64,000 nt of DNA. Source: Labrenzia sp. 011 (GTDB taxonomy: Bacteria; Pseudomonadota; Alphaproteobacteria; Rhizobiales; Stappiaceae). The DNA is taken from the NCBI RefSeq assembly GCF_003075075.1, contig NZ_QCYM01000001.1, forward strand, positions 124,001 to 188,000, read 5' to 3'. Below, one piece after another: positions 18,601-25,059 of the stretch (its first letter is position 1; the number at the start of each line of letters is the position of its first letter). The translations under genes and the position numbers were made by a program. A model generated the notes under the pieces. It was not told the origin of the DNA and did no database searches. It saw only the letters and a list, made by a program, of their open reading frames with translations.

Positions 18601-19169
18601 TGGGTATCGATCAGCACTTCCAGCAGCTCTTCCCGATGGCCGGTCAGATCCGCAGAGCGCACCGTGTCGATCGCCTCGATTTCATCCTTCAGCCGCCGGG
18701 CATGCTGATAGAGCGTGCGTTCCGGAACATTGCCCGAAAGGGCGATGATCATGGTCGGCGCCAGTGCGAAGTTCATCTCGGTGATCGTCGGCTCTTCCGC
18801 TTCCTCGGGAAGATTGCTTTTTGCCTGATCGACCTTGTCGCGCACATCCGCCAACGCCTCGTCTTTGTCGAAGGAGATGTCGAATTCCAGGACGATCCCC
18901 GCGTGGCTTTCCGACGCGATGGCAGTGATCTCCTTCAGGCCGTCCAGGCCGCGCAGTTCCGTTTCCATCGGCCGCACCAGAAGGCGTTCCGAATCCTCCG
19001 GCGAAATGCCCTGCTGAACGATGGAGATGTAGAAGATCGGCAGGTCGATGTCCGGACTGGCTTCCTTCGGGATGGAGATATAGGTCGCGGTGCCGGCAAT
19101 GATCAGCGCCAGCATCATGACGAACACCGTTTTGGGACGCCTCAGGACGCCTTCGAGCATGTCGATCAT
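15609..19169 (-). CDS. RND-family efflux pump, inner-membrane permease
   Basis: Proton-driven tripartite efflux permease of 1186 residues. It opens MIDMLEGVLRRPKTVFVMMLALIIAGTATYISIPKEASPDIDLP and carries two large periplasmic loops between TM1-2 and TM7-8. TM4 reads VGLLVDGAIVMTEYADRK, where AcrB has an Asp pair; only one Asp is kept, as in some metal-type RND pumps. It is about 140 residues longer than AcrB, mainly through an added membrane/cytosolic stretch in the middle (around residues 500-590). Its start overlaps the adaptor stop by four bases, and a PadR gene lies upstream, so the three form one unit. The substrate is unknown. Confidence 0.93.
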   Translation of the reverse strand: MIDMLEGVLRRPKTVFVMMLALIIAGTATYISIPKEASPDIDLPIFYISIVQQGISPEDSERLLVRPMETELRGLDGLKEITAIASESHAGIVLEFDISFDKDEALADVRDKVDQAKSNLPEEAEEPTITEMNFALAPTMIIALSGNVPERTLYQHARRLKDEIEAIDTVRSADLTGHREELLEVLIDTQKLESYSITQQELLNTLQLNNQLVPAGFIDGGKGRFNVKVPGLVETAEDVYSLPLKQSGEGVVTLADVAEIRRTFKDASAYTRVNGNPAISLQVIKRIGTNIIENNTAVREVVENASKDWPETIRVDMMLDQSNNIFEVLGSLQSSILTAIFLVMILVLAALGLRSALLVGLAIPTSFMVGFLILGGIGQTVNNMVMFGLVLTVGLLVDGAIVMTEYADRKIHEGMEDREAYIRAAKLMFWPIVSSTATTLVAFLPMLLWPGVAGEFMSYLPIMVIIVLTASLFTAMVFLPVTGGILAQISHWMSRHATVLLALTIAVLSNLAVIAGPFLPLVLTGRVPADLILPLTVVLGLLAFAVMGYFSYRILRPFVRWSQDRAAKRAELDRIEAAKLSGSEAFDVKNVRGFTGIYVRILKLFAGSPIGNVAALLVLVVSCAAIIGAFIANPTGVQFFIDEEPEQAVVLVSGRGNMSAAEARDLVVQVEDRIMSIQGVENVITNAFTPGGSSGGPSVGDVQDKPADVMGEINIELADFCCRRVAKEIFADIRAQTADIPGIKVETRKIEGGPPTGKDVQLEVKSTDYDDMVAAVARIREHINGEETLMDQEDDRPLPGIEWQISIDREQAGRYQAHIASVGNMVQLVTNGVLIGTYRPGDSEDEVDIRVRLPENERSIGRFDQLRLQTSLGLVPMANFVSRVPAAKVSEIVRRDGLYSMMVKATVDPDSGSNPTEQVAALQTWLDGQEWPDNVYLKFRGADEDQQESGEFLMKAMFASLFLMFLILLTQFNSFYQTFLTLSTVVLSGFGVLLGMLITNQPFSIIMTGTGVVALAGIVVNNAIVLIDTYNRFLEDGLPPLDAILKTSAQRIRPILLTTITTIAGLIPMATMVNFDFFNHVISYGSITAVWWVQLATAVISGLAFSTLLTLLMIPVMIAVPSVWSATFWKIVARFRSGPAVVTASNDRPAGTDEPDQDRVAATVVTLPKQKPSEASPQQDLPHAAE

Positions 19170-20269
19170 TGGCTTGCCTCCGCCGCCTCAAGAACCGGTT
19201 CCACGATTTGTCCGTCCGAGACGTATTCCTGCCCCACCGTAATGGCGACAACTTCGTCCGGCAGACCGCCGAGCCACATGCCGTCCTGTTCACCGTCCAG
19301 GACCCGTGCGGGATAGAAGACGGTCCTGTTGTTCTCGTCGACGGCGCGAATACCGATCTGGCCGGCGTCGTTGAGGGTCAGGATCGCCGGAGAGACCAGA
19401 TGCGCCTTTTCGGCCGGCAGAGACAGCATGGTGACCGCGGTCACCCCGTCCCGGGCCTTGCCGTCCGGGTTCGGAAGCTCCACTTCGATGCGGAAGGTCT
19501 TCGTGTCGGGATTGGCCGAAGGCGAGATATAGCGCACCTTGCCCTGGAGGGTTTCTCCGGTCACCAGCTTGACCGTTGCCGGCATGCCGACGGAAACGTG
19601 GCTGATGGACAGTTCCGAGACCTGGCCGATGGCGATCACGGGATCGGAATCGATAACCGTCGCGCAGATTTCGCCCTTTTCGAGATGCGCCCCGACTTCC
19701 GCCATCGGGCTTTCGATGACACCGTCGATCGGCGATCTGATCACTGTGCGCTGAAGTTCGAGTTCGGCTTCCTTCAGACGGGCTCGGGCCGCATCGAGCT
19801 GGGCGAGGACGGCGGCCACGCGGGTTTGCGCGGTGAAGCCCTTGCTGTTCAGCTGGGTGGCGGCGTCGTGATCCAGCTCAGCCTGGGCAAGCACCGCCTT
19901 GGCCTCCAGGACACTTGCCTCACGGGTTCCGCGGTCGAGGACACAAAGGATATCGCCGGCAGACACACGGCTGCCCTCTCGGGCGGGACGCTCGACCACG
20001 GTGTCGGTGGTGACGGTCCGCACGGCGACCTTCGCCTCGGCCTCCGTTCGCCCGCGCACTTCCAGAACCGCCCGCCGCTCGGTTGCGACCAGTTTCTTCA
20101 CCCGAACGCGAAAGGGTGTGCTCTTGGCGTCGCTGATCCGCTGCGCCGGAGAAGGCGTCGCGTTTTCGCCGTCGCCGACACCGCCGATCACGATCGTGCC
20201 GGTATACATCCACAATCCGATACCGGCCGCAATGCCGGCTGCCAGGATGTAGGAAAACTTCACGCGCAT
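19166..20269 (-). CDS. RND efflux periplasmic adaptor (HlyD/MFP family)
   Basis: Links the RND permease to an outer-membrane channel. The start at 20269 (MRVKFSYILAAGIAAGIGLW) has GGAG nine bases upstream and gives a clear N-terminal membrane segment. The 367-residue protein has the lipoyl half-motifs (TVVERPAREGSRVSAGDILC and RSPIDGVIESPMAEVGAHLEKGEICATV) around a helical hairpin, then beta-barrel and membrane-proximal domains. It overlaps the permease by four bases and follows the PadR gene by 25 bases. No outer-membrane factor gene is present in this window. Confidence 0.92.
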   Translation of the reverse strand: MRVKFSYILAAGIAAGIGLWMYTGTIVIGGVGDGENATPSPAQRISDAKSTPFRVRVKKLVATERRAVLEVRGRTEAEAKVAVRTVTTDTVVERPAREGSRVSAGDILCVLDRGTREASVLEAKAVLAQAELDHDAATQLNSKGFTAQTRVAAVLAQLDAARARLKEAELELQRTVIRSPIDGVIESPMAEVGAHLEKGEICATVIDSDPVIAIGQVSELSISHVSVGMPATVKLVTGETLQGKVRYISPSANPDTKTFRIEVELPNPDGKARDGVTAVTMLSLPAEKAHLVSPAILTLNDAGQIGIRAVDENNRTVFYPARVLDGEQDGMWLGGLPDEVVAITVGQEYVSDGQIVEPVLEAAEASQ

Positions 20270-20294
20270 AGGTCTTGTCTCCGAAACGTCAGGC

Positions 20295-20852
20295 TTATTC
20301 CGCAGCCGTCGAAAGCGGTCTGGCCGCGTTCTCGGCAATCCTGATCAGTGCCTCGCCGTTTTCTTCCAGATAGGCGAGGGTGAAATTCATGCAGGCGATG
20401 CCGTAATCCCGGGTCCAGTCGGATCCGGGGTGAGCGCATTCCTCGTCCTTGTGCATATCCGTCAGCAGGCGCAGTTCCTCGTGCACCTGCGCTTTACGTC
20501 GTTCCACCGCACGGCGGATTACATCGGCCGGAAGATTGGCCGCATTCAGGGCAATGAGAAGAAAGGGTGACTTGAAGGTATCGGGCGCCTGCGGCTCGCA
20601 GAGCGTTTCGATGAATTCCGTCCGGCCAGCCTCCGTGATGGAATAGACCTTCCGTGCCGGCTTGCCCGTCTGGGGCTCCTCGCGCACGGTCACCAGCCCT
20701 TCCGATTCAAGACGCGCCAGAGCCGGGTAGATCGACCCGAAGCTCGCATCGTCGAAATAGCTGAACCGCCCCTCGGTGGATTCCTTGCGGATCTCGTATC
20801 CGGTGGCATCCCCGAAGGACAGGATCGCAAGACATAGGCTACGTACGCTCAT
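20295..20852 (-). CDS. PadR-family transcriptional regulator
   Basis: A 185-residue regulator, first gene of the efflux unit. The start at 20852 (MSVRSLCLAILSFGDATGYEI) has GGAG seven bases upstream; the longer open frame to 20999 would run into the promoter. The N-terminal winged helix includes SIYPALARLESEGLVTVREE and GKPARKVYSITEAGR, typical of PadR. The C-terminal half is the Vir_act_alpha_C-like helical dimer region (RRAVERRKAQVHEELRLL). It probably represses the pump until a toxic phenolic or drug-like ligand binds. AT-rich repeated motifs at 20963-20983 are the likely operator. Confidence 0.9.
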   Translation of the reverse strand: MSVRSLCLAILSFGDATGYEIRKESTEGRFSYFDDASFGSIYPALARLESEGLVTVREEPQTGKPARKVYSITEAGRTEFIETLCEPQAPDTFKSPFLLIALNAANLPADVIRRAVERRKAQVHEELRLLTDMHKDEECAHPGSDWTRDYGIACMNFTLAYLEENGEALIRIAENAARPLSTAAE

Positions 20853-20962
20853 TGAATTCTCCGCGACCGGGGCTGTCCCGGCTGAGCGGTCCTTTCGGCA
20901 TGGCTGGATTGACGGAAACAGCGGCACACCTGAAGACCTGTCAGAAATGACATGTAACGACT

Positions 20963-20983
20963 CGATATATCGGATGGATATAT
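20963..20983. promoter_or_regulatory. Candidate PadR operator/promoter region
   Basis: A self-complementary CGATATATCG (20963-20972) is followed by a second ATATAT block (20978-20983), 111 bases upstream of the padR start. In this GC-rich sequence two such blocks 13 bases apart stand out and fit a dimeric regulator site or an overlapping -10 region. Confidence 0.35.
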
Positions 20984-21113
20984 GGGTTGACGGTTGCAAT
21001 CAAGTGTCGGAGGCACGAAATCTCAATTCCGGACAGATGAAATCCGGCGACCCAGGTCGGTTTGAGCCTATTTGCCGCATATGACCCCCTGTTGAAGGGA
21101 CGGCGGCAACGCT

Positions 21114-21184
21114 AGGGTGTGAACTGATAGATGAAGATGAAATGGTTTGAGGCGACCTGGTCTTCATTTGGGAGTTCACACCCT
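21114..21184 (+). promoter_or_regulatory. Long inverted-repeat leader upstream of the 21232 gene
   Basis: Perfect 12-base arms AGGGTGTGAACT (21114-21125) and AGTTCACACCCT (21173-21184) enclose matching inner arms ATGAAGA and TCTTCAT, with equal five-base internal loops between them. The RNA would form a two-stage hairpin of 71 bases, ending 47 bases before the start codon at 21232. It has no T tract, so it is more likely a leader element than a terminator. It matches no riboswitch class I can name. Confidence 0.45.
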
Positions 21185-21231
21185 GGACTGACGCGGGTCT
21201 TTTGGCACTCGCAGCATCGGGAGACACATGG

Positions 21232-21600
21232 ATGAACAGGTCTGACAAGGTGTCCGGTCGGCTGAAATTGCCGCGCAATCCGTTGTTCCGCCTTCTTCTC
21301 ATAAACGGCCTGGCGGGCATCGCCATCGCCGGTCTGGTTCTGGGCGGGATATTCTGGGCCAATATCGGGAATCTGCGGGTTCTGGTGCTTAACTCGGCCG
21401 ATCCGGTCGTGCCGGTCGTGATGCTGGCCATAGGGCTGGTGATCACCCTCGGGTCCGTTGTCATGGGATCGGCCGTCATGCTGCTTGGAGAAAACGATAA
21501 CGAGCGCCCCCCCACATTGCGGGCGAAGCGCTTTCCCCTGCAGAACGATCCGCAGCCGATACCTGTCGCGGCACGTGGCCAACATCGGCGCGATATCTGA
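21232..21600 (+). CDS. Small two-helix membrane protein of unknown function
   Basis: A 122-residue protein starting MNRSDKVSGRLKLPRNPLFR, chosen because CGGGAGA lies about nine bases before this ATG. Two hydrophobic segments (LLLINGLAGIAIAGLVLGGIF and VVMLAIGLVITLGSVVMGSAVML) flank a short exposed loop. The last 35 residues are polar and probably cytosolic. The frame is better supported than overlapping minus-strand frames because it encodes clean membrane helices and has a ribosome site. Similar short proteins are, to my memory, common hypothetical proteins in Hyphomicrobiales. The leader hairpin upstream is its most distinctive trait. Confidence 0.65.
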   Translation: MNRSDKVSGRLKLPRNPLFRLLLINGLAGIAIAGLVLGGIFWANIGNLRVLVLNSADPVVPVVMLAIGLVITLGSVVMGSAVMLLGENDNERPPTLRAKRFPLQNDPQPIPVAARGQHRRDI

Positions 21601-21607
21601 AAAATCC

Positions 21608-21634
21608 GGAGCCTTTTCCGTTCGAAATGGCTCC
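21608..21634 (+). terminator. Weak terminator-like hairpin after the small membrane-protein gene
   Basis: GGAGCC and GGCTCC arms, extended by a TTT/AAA pairing inside, form a hairpin eight bases after the stop at 21600. No T run follows, so efficiency is doubtful. Confidence 0.35.
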
Positions 21635-21648
21635 AGATGGGGCGGGGC

Positions 21649-21798
21649 CTAGTCGGCCAGGGTCTGGTAGACGACGTTCGCTTTGGCGCCGTTTGTCTGG
21701 GGCGGGCCGAAGTCGGCGAACAGGGTCATGGCCGCAGCGGCGAGAAGAAGCAGGAGTCCTGCGGATGAGAGTTTCATCCCTCCGGTCCTTTCGATCAT
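21649..21798 (-). CDS. Short secreted or membrane peptide, 49 residues
   Basis: Minus-strand frame from an ATG at 21798 with AAGGAGGACGTC directly upstream, the strongest ribosome site in this area. The product has a positive start, a hydrophobic core (LLLLLAAAAMTLF) and a polar tail that ends YQTLAD, so it looks like a signal peptide plus a roughly 25-residue mature peptide, or a single-helix membrane protein. An alternative ATG at 21777 would give 42 residues and a more classic signal start (MKLSSAGLL). It is divergent from puuE. I do not recognise it. Confidence 0.55.
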   Translation of the reverse strand: MIERTGGMKLSSAGLLLLLAAAAMTLFADFGPPQTNGAKANVVYQTLAD

Positions 21799-21855
21799 GA
21801 CGTCCTCCTTGATTGATCCGGGGTTTATAGTCGGGCAGCTTCTAAGGCCCCGGTA

Positions 21856-21876
21856 ACAGGTCCTGTAAAATTTTAC
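21856..21876. promoter_or_regulatory. Overlapping palindromes between the 49-residue gene and puuE
   Basis: ACAGG-T-CCTGT (21856-21866) overlaps a perfect 12-base palindrome GTAAAATTTTAC (21865-21876). They lie in the 175-base region shared by two divergent starts (21798 minus, 21974 plus), which is a usual place for operators. Confidence 0.35.
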
Positions 21877-21973
21877 CTACCCGCATATTTGACGTGGCCG
21901 ATTATCTGCATGCTTGCACGGCTTGTCCGGATGCGCTCTCTTGTGCGCGGGAGAAGTTTGCCTGGAGTTAGAG

Positions 21974-22885
21974 ATGAGCGATTCATATCCGCGCGACATG
22001 ATTGGATACGGCCGGACGCCGCCGGATCCCGAGTGGCCCGGGGGAGCCAAGATCGCGGTTCAGTTCGTGCTGAACTACGAAGAAGGCGGTGAAAACAACA
22101 TTCTGCACGGCGATCCGGCCTCCGAGGCCTTCCTTTCGGAAATCGTCGGGGCGCAGCCCTGGCAGGGCAAGCGCCACTGGAATATGGAATCCATCTATGA
22201 ATACGGCTCGCGGGCCGGTTTCTGGCGCATCTGGCGCATGTTCACCCAACGCTCCCTGCCGGTCACGGTCTATGGGGTCGCCACCGCGCTGATGCGCAAC
22301 CCGGATGTGGTTGCGGCCATGAAGGAAGCCGATTGGGAAATTGCCTCCCACGGTCTGAAATGGATCGAATACGCCGACATGGACGAGGAGGAGGAGCGTC
22401 GTCAGCTTCTGGAGGCGATCCGCATCCACGAGGAAGTGACCGGTGCCCGGCCGCTGGGCTGGTACACCGGCCGGTGTTCCATGCAGACCCGGAAACTGGT
22501 CATGGAGGAGGGTGGTTTCCTTTATGACTCAGACAGTTATGCGGATGATCTGCCCTATTGGGTGGATGGTCCGAATGGCGACCATCTCGTGATTCCCTAT
22601 ACGCTCGACTCGAACGACATGCGCTTTGCGGCCATCCAGGGCTTCAATTCCGGGGATCAGTTCTACACCTATCTCAAGGATTCCTTCGACACGCTCTATG
22701 CGGAAGGGAAAGACGGTGCGCCGAAAATGCTGAATATCGGTCTGCATTGCCGTCTGGTCGGACGTCCGGGCCGGGCGGCCGCGCTTGCCCGTTTCCTCGA
22801 CTATGTGCTCGCCCACGAGGACGTGTGGGTGGCTCGGCGGATCGACATCGCCTGGCACTGGCATGCGCATCACGGCCGTAGCTGA
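21974..22885 (+). CDS. puuE: Allantoinase PuuE-type polysaccharide-deacetylase-fold enzyme
   Basis: Metal-dependent hydrolase of the cofactor-independent allantoinase family, opening the allantoin ring in purine breakdown. The start ATG at 21974 is preceded by TGGAGTTAGAG. The 303-residue protein opens MSDSYPRDMIGYGRTPPDPEWPGGA, typical of PuuE, and carries FVLNYEEGGENN, EIASHGLKW (metal His), GWYTGRCS and DSDSYADDLPYWV (substrate region), and the C-terminal DIAWHWHAHH. No other purine-catabolism gene (uraD, uraH, xdh) is next to it here. An AT-rich dyad lies upstream, and a hairpin at 22918-22947 follows. Confidence 0.9.
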   Translation: MSDSYPRDMIGYGRTPPDPEWPGGAKIAVQFVLNYEEGGENNILHGDPASEAFLSEIVGAQPWQGKRHWNMESIYEYGSRAGFWRIWRMFTQRSLPVTVYGVATALMRNPDVVAAMKEADWEIASHGLKWIEYADMDEEEERRQLLEAIRIHEEVTGARPLGWYTGRCSMQTRKLVMEEGGFLYDSDSYADDLPYWVDGPNGDHLVIPYTLDSNDMRFAAIQGFNSGDQFYTYLKDSFDTLYAEGKDGAPKMLNIGLHCRLVGRPGRAAALARFLDYVLAHEDVWVARRIDIAWHWHAHHGRS

Positions 22886-22917
22886 ACCGGTAACCGACCC
22901 GTCACCAAAACATTTTT

Positions 22918-22947
22918 CCGGAACTCCCGCGATGAGCGGGAGTCCGG
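22918..22947 (+). terminator. Hairpin after puuE
   Basis: ACTCCCGC (22923-22930) pairs with GCGGGAGT (22936-22943) around GATGA, with CCGG/CCGG extending the stem beyond a one-base bulge. There is no T tract, so it may protect the 3' end or help Rho-dependent ending. Confidence 0.4.
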
Positions 22948-23095
22948 CTGTCGCGGCAATGTATGCATCGCGCGCGAATTAACCAAACCCGTTAAAATAC
23001 AACTTAAAATCGACCATTTACGGTTGCACGCCCTGTACCCCTGTTTTACGACTCTGGATAGATTAATTATCTGTTAACCATTGCTTGGGGTTGTA

Positions 23096-23548
23096 ATGCG
23101 TTACCTGCTCAGAAATTTGCATATCTTTGTTTTTGTATCTTTTTCTGTCTTTTCGGCACTTTTTGTCGCGAACGAGCCCGAGCGTACCGTCCAGCTGGTG
23201 CGGCCTCTGGTCGAGGATGCGGTGGAACTGAGGGAACTGGCGGTTGCAGCCTATGGCGACGTGCGAAACGTTAACTGGCGGGAAGCGGCAGACGAAGCCG
23301 TGTCGATTTATGTCAGAACGCTGCGCACGCCGGCGCTCTTGTTCGAAGGTCTCGCAGAAAGGCTCGACGAGGTCGACCGGAAGATGTCGAGGCAGCGGCG
23401 GGTCGACGCCCGTGGCCATGCTCTGGACGCCGGCCGGATGCTTTCAGCGCGGCAGACCGTGAAGCACCGGTATCTGATCATCGCCACTGTCATGGGACCT
23501 GCGTCCCTTGCTCCGAAAGGCTCTGCCTTGCGGTATCGGCGCTCCTGA
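23096..23548 (+). CDS. Hypothetical protein with N-terminal membrane segment
   Basis: A 150-residue frame from an ATG at 23096, with TTGGGG about six bases before it. Residues 1-30 are hydrophobic (MRYLLRNLHIFVFVSFSVFS), consistent with a signal or membrane anchor. The rest is charged and largely helical (DEAVSIYVRTLRTPALLFEGLAERLDEVDRKMSRQRR). The 100 bases upstream are unusually AT-rich for this sequence and probably carry its promoter. I recognise no domain. The convergent thiolase gene follows, with repeat copy B between. Confidence 0.5.
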   Translation: MRYLLRNLHIFVFVSFSVFSALFVANEPERTVQLVRPLVEDAVELRELAVAAYGDVRNVNWREAADEAVSIYVRTLRTPALLFEGLAERLDEVDRKMSRQRRVDARGHALDAGRMLSARQTVKHRYLIIATVMGPASLAPKGSALRYRRS

Positions 23549-23619
23549 GCGGGCAGGACGCGCGCATCTCGCGTATTTTCGCGCGAGCGGTTGACGGTTT
23601 GCCTGCGCTTTCAATCCCA

Positions 23620-23735
23620 AGAGCATCTCGCGTTGAATTGAATTCAGGAAATCGCCCGAACGCATTTGCGCTGCAAACGCAGCTTCGGGCGTCTTGCTGA
23701 AGCCATGAATCCGCTTGAACGCGACAGGCTCTAGA
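23620..23735. repeat. Dispersed palindromic repeat, copy B (fullest copy)
   Basis: A 116-base imperfect palindrome in which both outer arms are present. The plus-strand left arm starts AGAGCATCTCGCGTTGAATT and the right arm ends with its degraded complement, TTGAACGCGACAGGCTCT, next to the thiolase stop codon TAG (23731-23733). The central part pairs TTTGCG with CGCAAA and CGCCCGAA with TTCGGGCG. The left arm is very close to the minus-strand reading of copy C. It lies between two converging genes. Confidence 0.7.
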
Positions 23736-24936
23736 CGGCCGACAGGGCGATCGCGATGCCCTGTCCGACACCGATACACATGGTTGCAAGCGCCAGTTTG
23801 CCATCCCGCTTTTTCAGCTCGAGTGCGGCCGAGCCGGTAATCCGGGCACCGGACATGCCAAGAGGGTGACCGAGGGCAATCGCGCCGCCGTTCGGGTTGA
23901 GGCTGTCGCTGTCTTCCGGCAGACCGAGATCGCGCATGACGGCGATGGCCTGGGCAGCGAAGGCTTCGTTCAGTTCGATGACATCGAATTCCGCGAGCGC
24001 GATGCCGTGCCGGGCGCACAGTTTGCGTGTGGCGGGGGCGGGGCCGATACCCATGATGCGCGGCGGCACGCCCGCCGTGGCGCCGCCGACAATCCGGGCG
24101 ATCGGCTTGAGATTGTATTTCTCGACCGCCGCTTCCGAGGCGATCAGCAGGGCAGCCGCGCCGTCGTTGACTCCGGACGCATTGCCTGCGGTCACCGATC
24201 CGTTGTCCCGGAACGGCGTCCTGAGGCCGGCCAGCTGCTCCGCCGTCGTGGCAGGGCGGGGGTGTTCGTCCGTATCGGCCAGAACCGGATCTCCCCTGCG
24301 CTGCGGAATCATCACAGGCACGATTTCCTCGGCGAAGCGGCCCGAGGTCTGCGCCTTTCCGGCGCGCTGCTGGCTGCGCAGGGCAAAGGCATCCTGGTCC
24401 TGTCGTGAAATGCCGAATTCCTCGGCGACGTTTTCCGCCGTCTCCGGCATGGAGTCGATGCCGTACTGGTTCTTCAGCAGCGGATTGACAAAGCGCCAGC
24501 CGATCGTCGTGTCGTGGATCTCGGCATGCCGGGAAAAGGCGGCATCTGCCTTCGGCATGACGAAGGGCGCGCGGGACATGCTCTCGACACCGCCGGCAAT
24601 CGCCAGATCTATCTCTCCGGCCTTGATGGCCCGGGCGGCGCTCAGGACCGCATCCATTCCGGACCCGCACAGCCGGTTGAGGGTCAGGCCGGGGACAGTC
24701 TCCGGCAAGCCCGCCAGCAGCGCGCACATGCGCGCGACATTGCGGTTGTCTTCCCCGGCCTGGTTGGCACAGCCATAGAAGACATCATCGACATCCGCCC
24801 AGTCCGTATCCGGATTGCGCTCCATCAGCGCTTCGATCGGGATCGCCCCGAGATCGTCCGCACGCACACCGGAGAGGATACCGCCGAACCGGCCGATCGG
24901 CGTCCGGACGTAGTCGCATATGAATACGTGGTGCAT
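23731..24936 (-). CDS. pcaF: 3-oxoadipyl-CoA/acetyl-CoA thiolase (PcaF-like)
   Basis: Cytoplasmic thiolase of 401 residues, splitting 3-oxoacyl-CoA to acetyl-CoA and a shortened acyl-CoA. The start at 24936 (MHHVFICDYVRTPIGRFGG) has AGGAAC eight bases upstream; a longer frame exists but is not family-like. Active-site features are NRLCGSGMDAV (nucleophile Cys near residue 90), GGAIALGHPLGMSGAR (His) and CIGVGQGIA (second Cys). The VETPIGRFGG-like opening and the VPGLTLNRLCGSG segment match PcaF/PaaJ better than PhaA. No pca or paa genes flank it, so the pathway assignment is inference. Its TAG stop is contributed by repeat copy B. Confidence 0.85.
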   Translation of the reverse strand: MHHVFICDYVRTPIGRFGGILSGVRADDLGAIPIEALMERNPDTDWADVDDVFYGCANQAGEDNRNVARMCALLAGLPETVPGLTLNRLCGSGMDAVLSAARAIKAGEIDLAIAGGVESMSRAPFVMPKADAAFSRHAEIHDTTIGWRFVNPLLKNQYGIDSMPETAENVAEEFGISRQDQDAFALRSQQRAGKAQTSGRFAEEIVPVMIPQRRGDPVLADTDEHPRPATTAEQLAGLRTPFRDNGSVTAGNASGVNDGAAALLIASEAAVEKYNLKPIARIVGGATAGVPPRIMGIGPAPATRKLCARHGIALAEFDVIELNEAFAAQAIAVMRDLGLPEDSDSLNPNGGAIALGHPLGMSGARITGSAALELKKRDGKLALATMCIGVGQGIAIALSAV

Positions 24937-25059
24937 GTATTGTTCCTGATCTCGGTGCAGGGGAGAGGCCGGAGGGATCCGGCGGTCGGGGCGTAAAATC
25001 TTGCCGCAAATCAGGGGTGAAGGCAAGAATGCATCACGGATTTCGGCATGTGTTCGCGG

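Larger units (their letters stand above)
20853..21231. other. 379-base divergent intergenic region, padR to the small membrane-protein gene
   Basis: Contains the PadR-side AT-rich dyads (20963-20983) and a long inverted repeat leader (21114-21184) close to the plus-strand gene. Between them (about 20990-21110) I see no coding frame with a ribosome site and no clear promoter box. Confidence 0.5.

Noticed and set aside
21112-21585. Minus-strand frames opposite the small membrane-protein gene
   Set aside because: They are His/Gln/Arg-rich without a ribosome site, while the plus frame encodes clean membrane helices with a good ribosome site.
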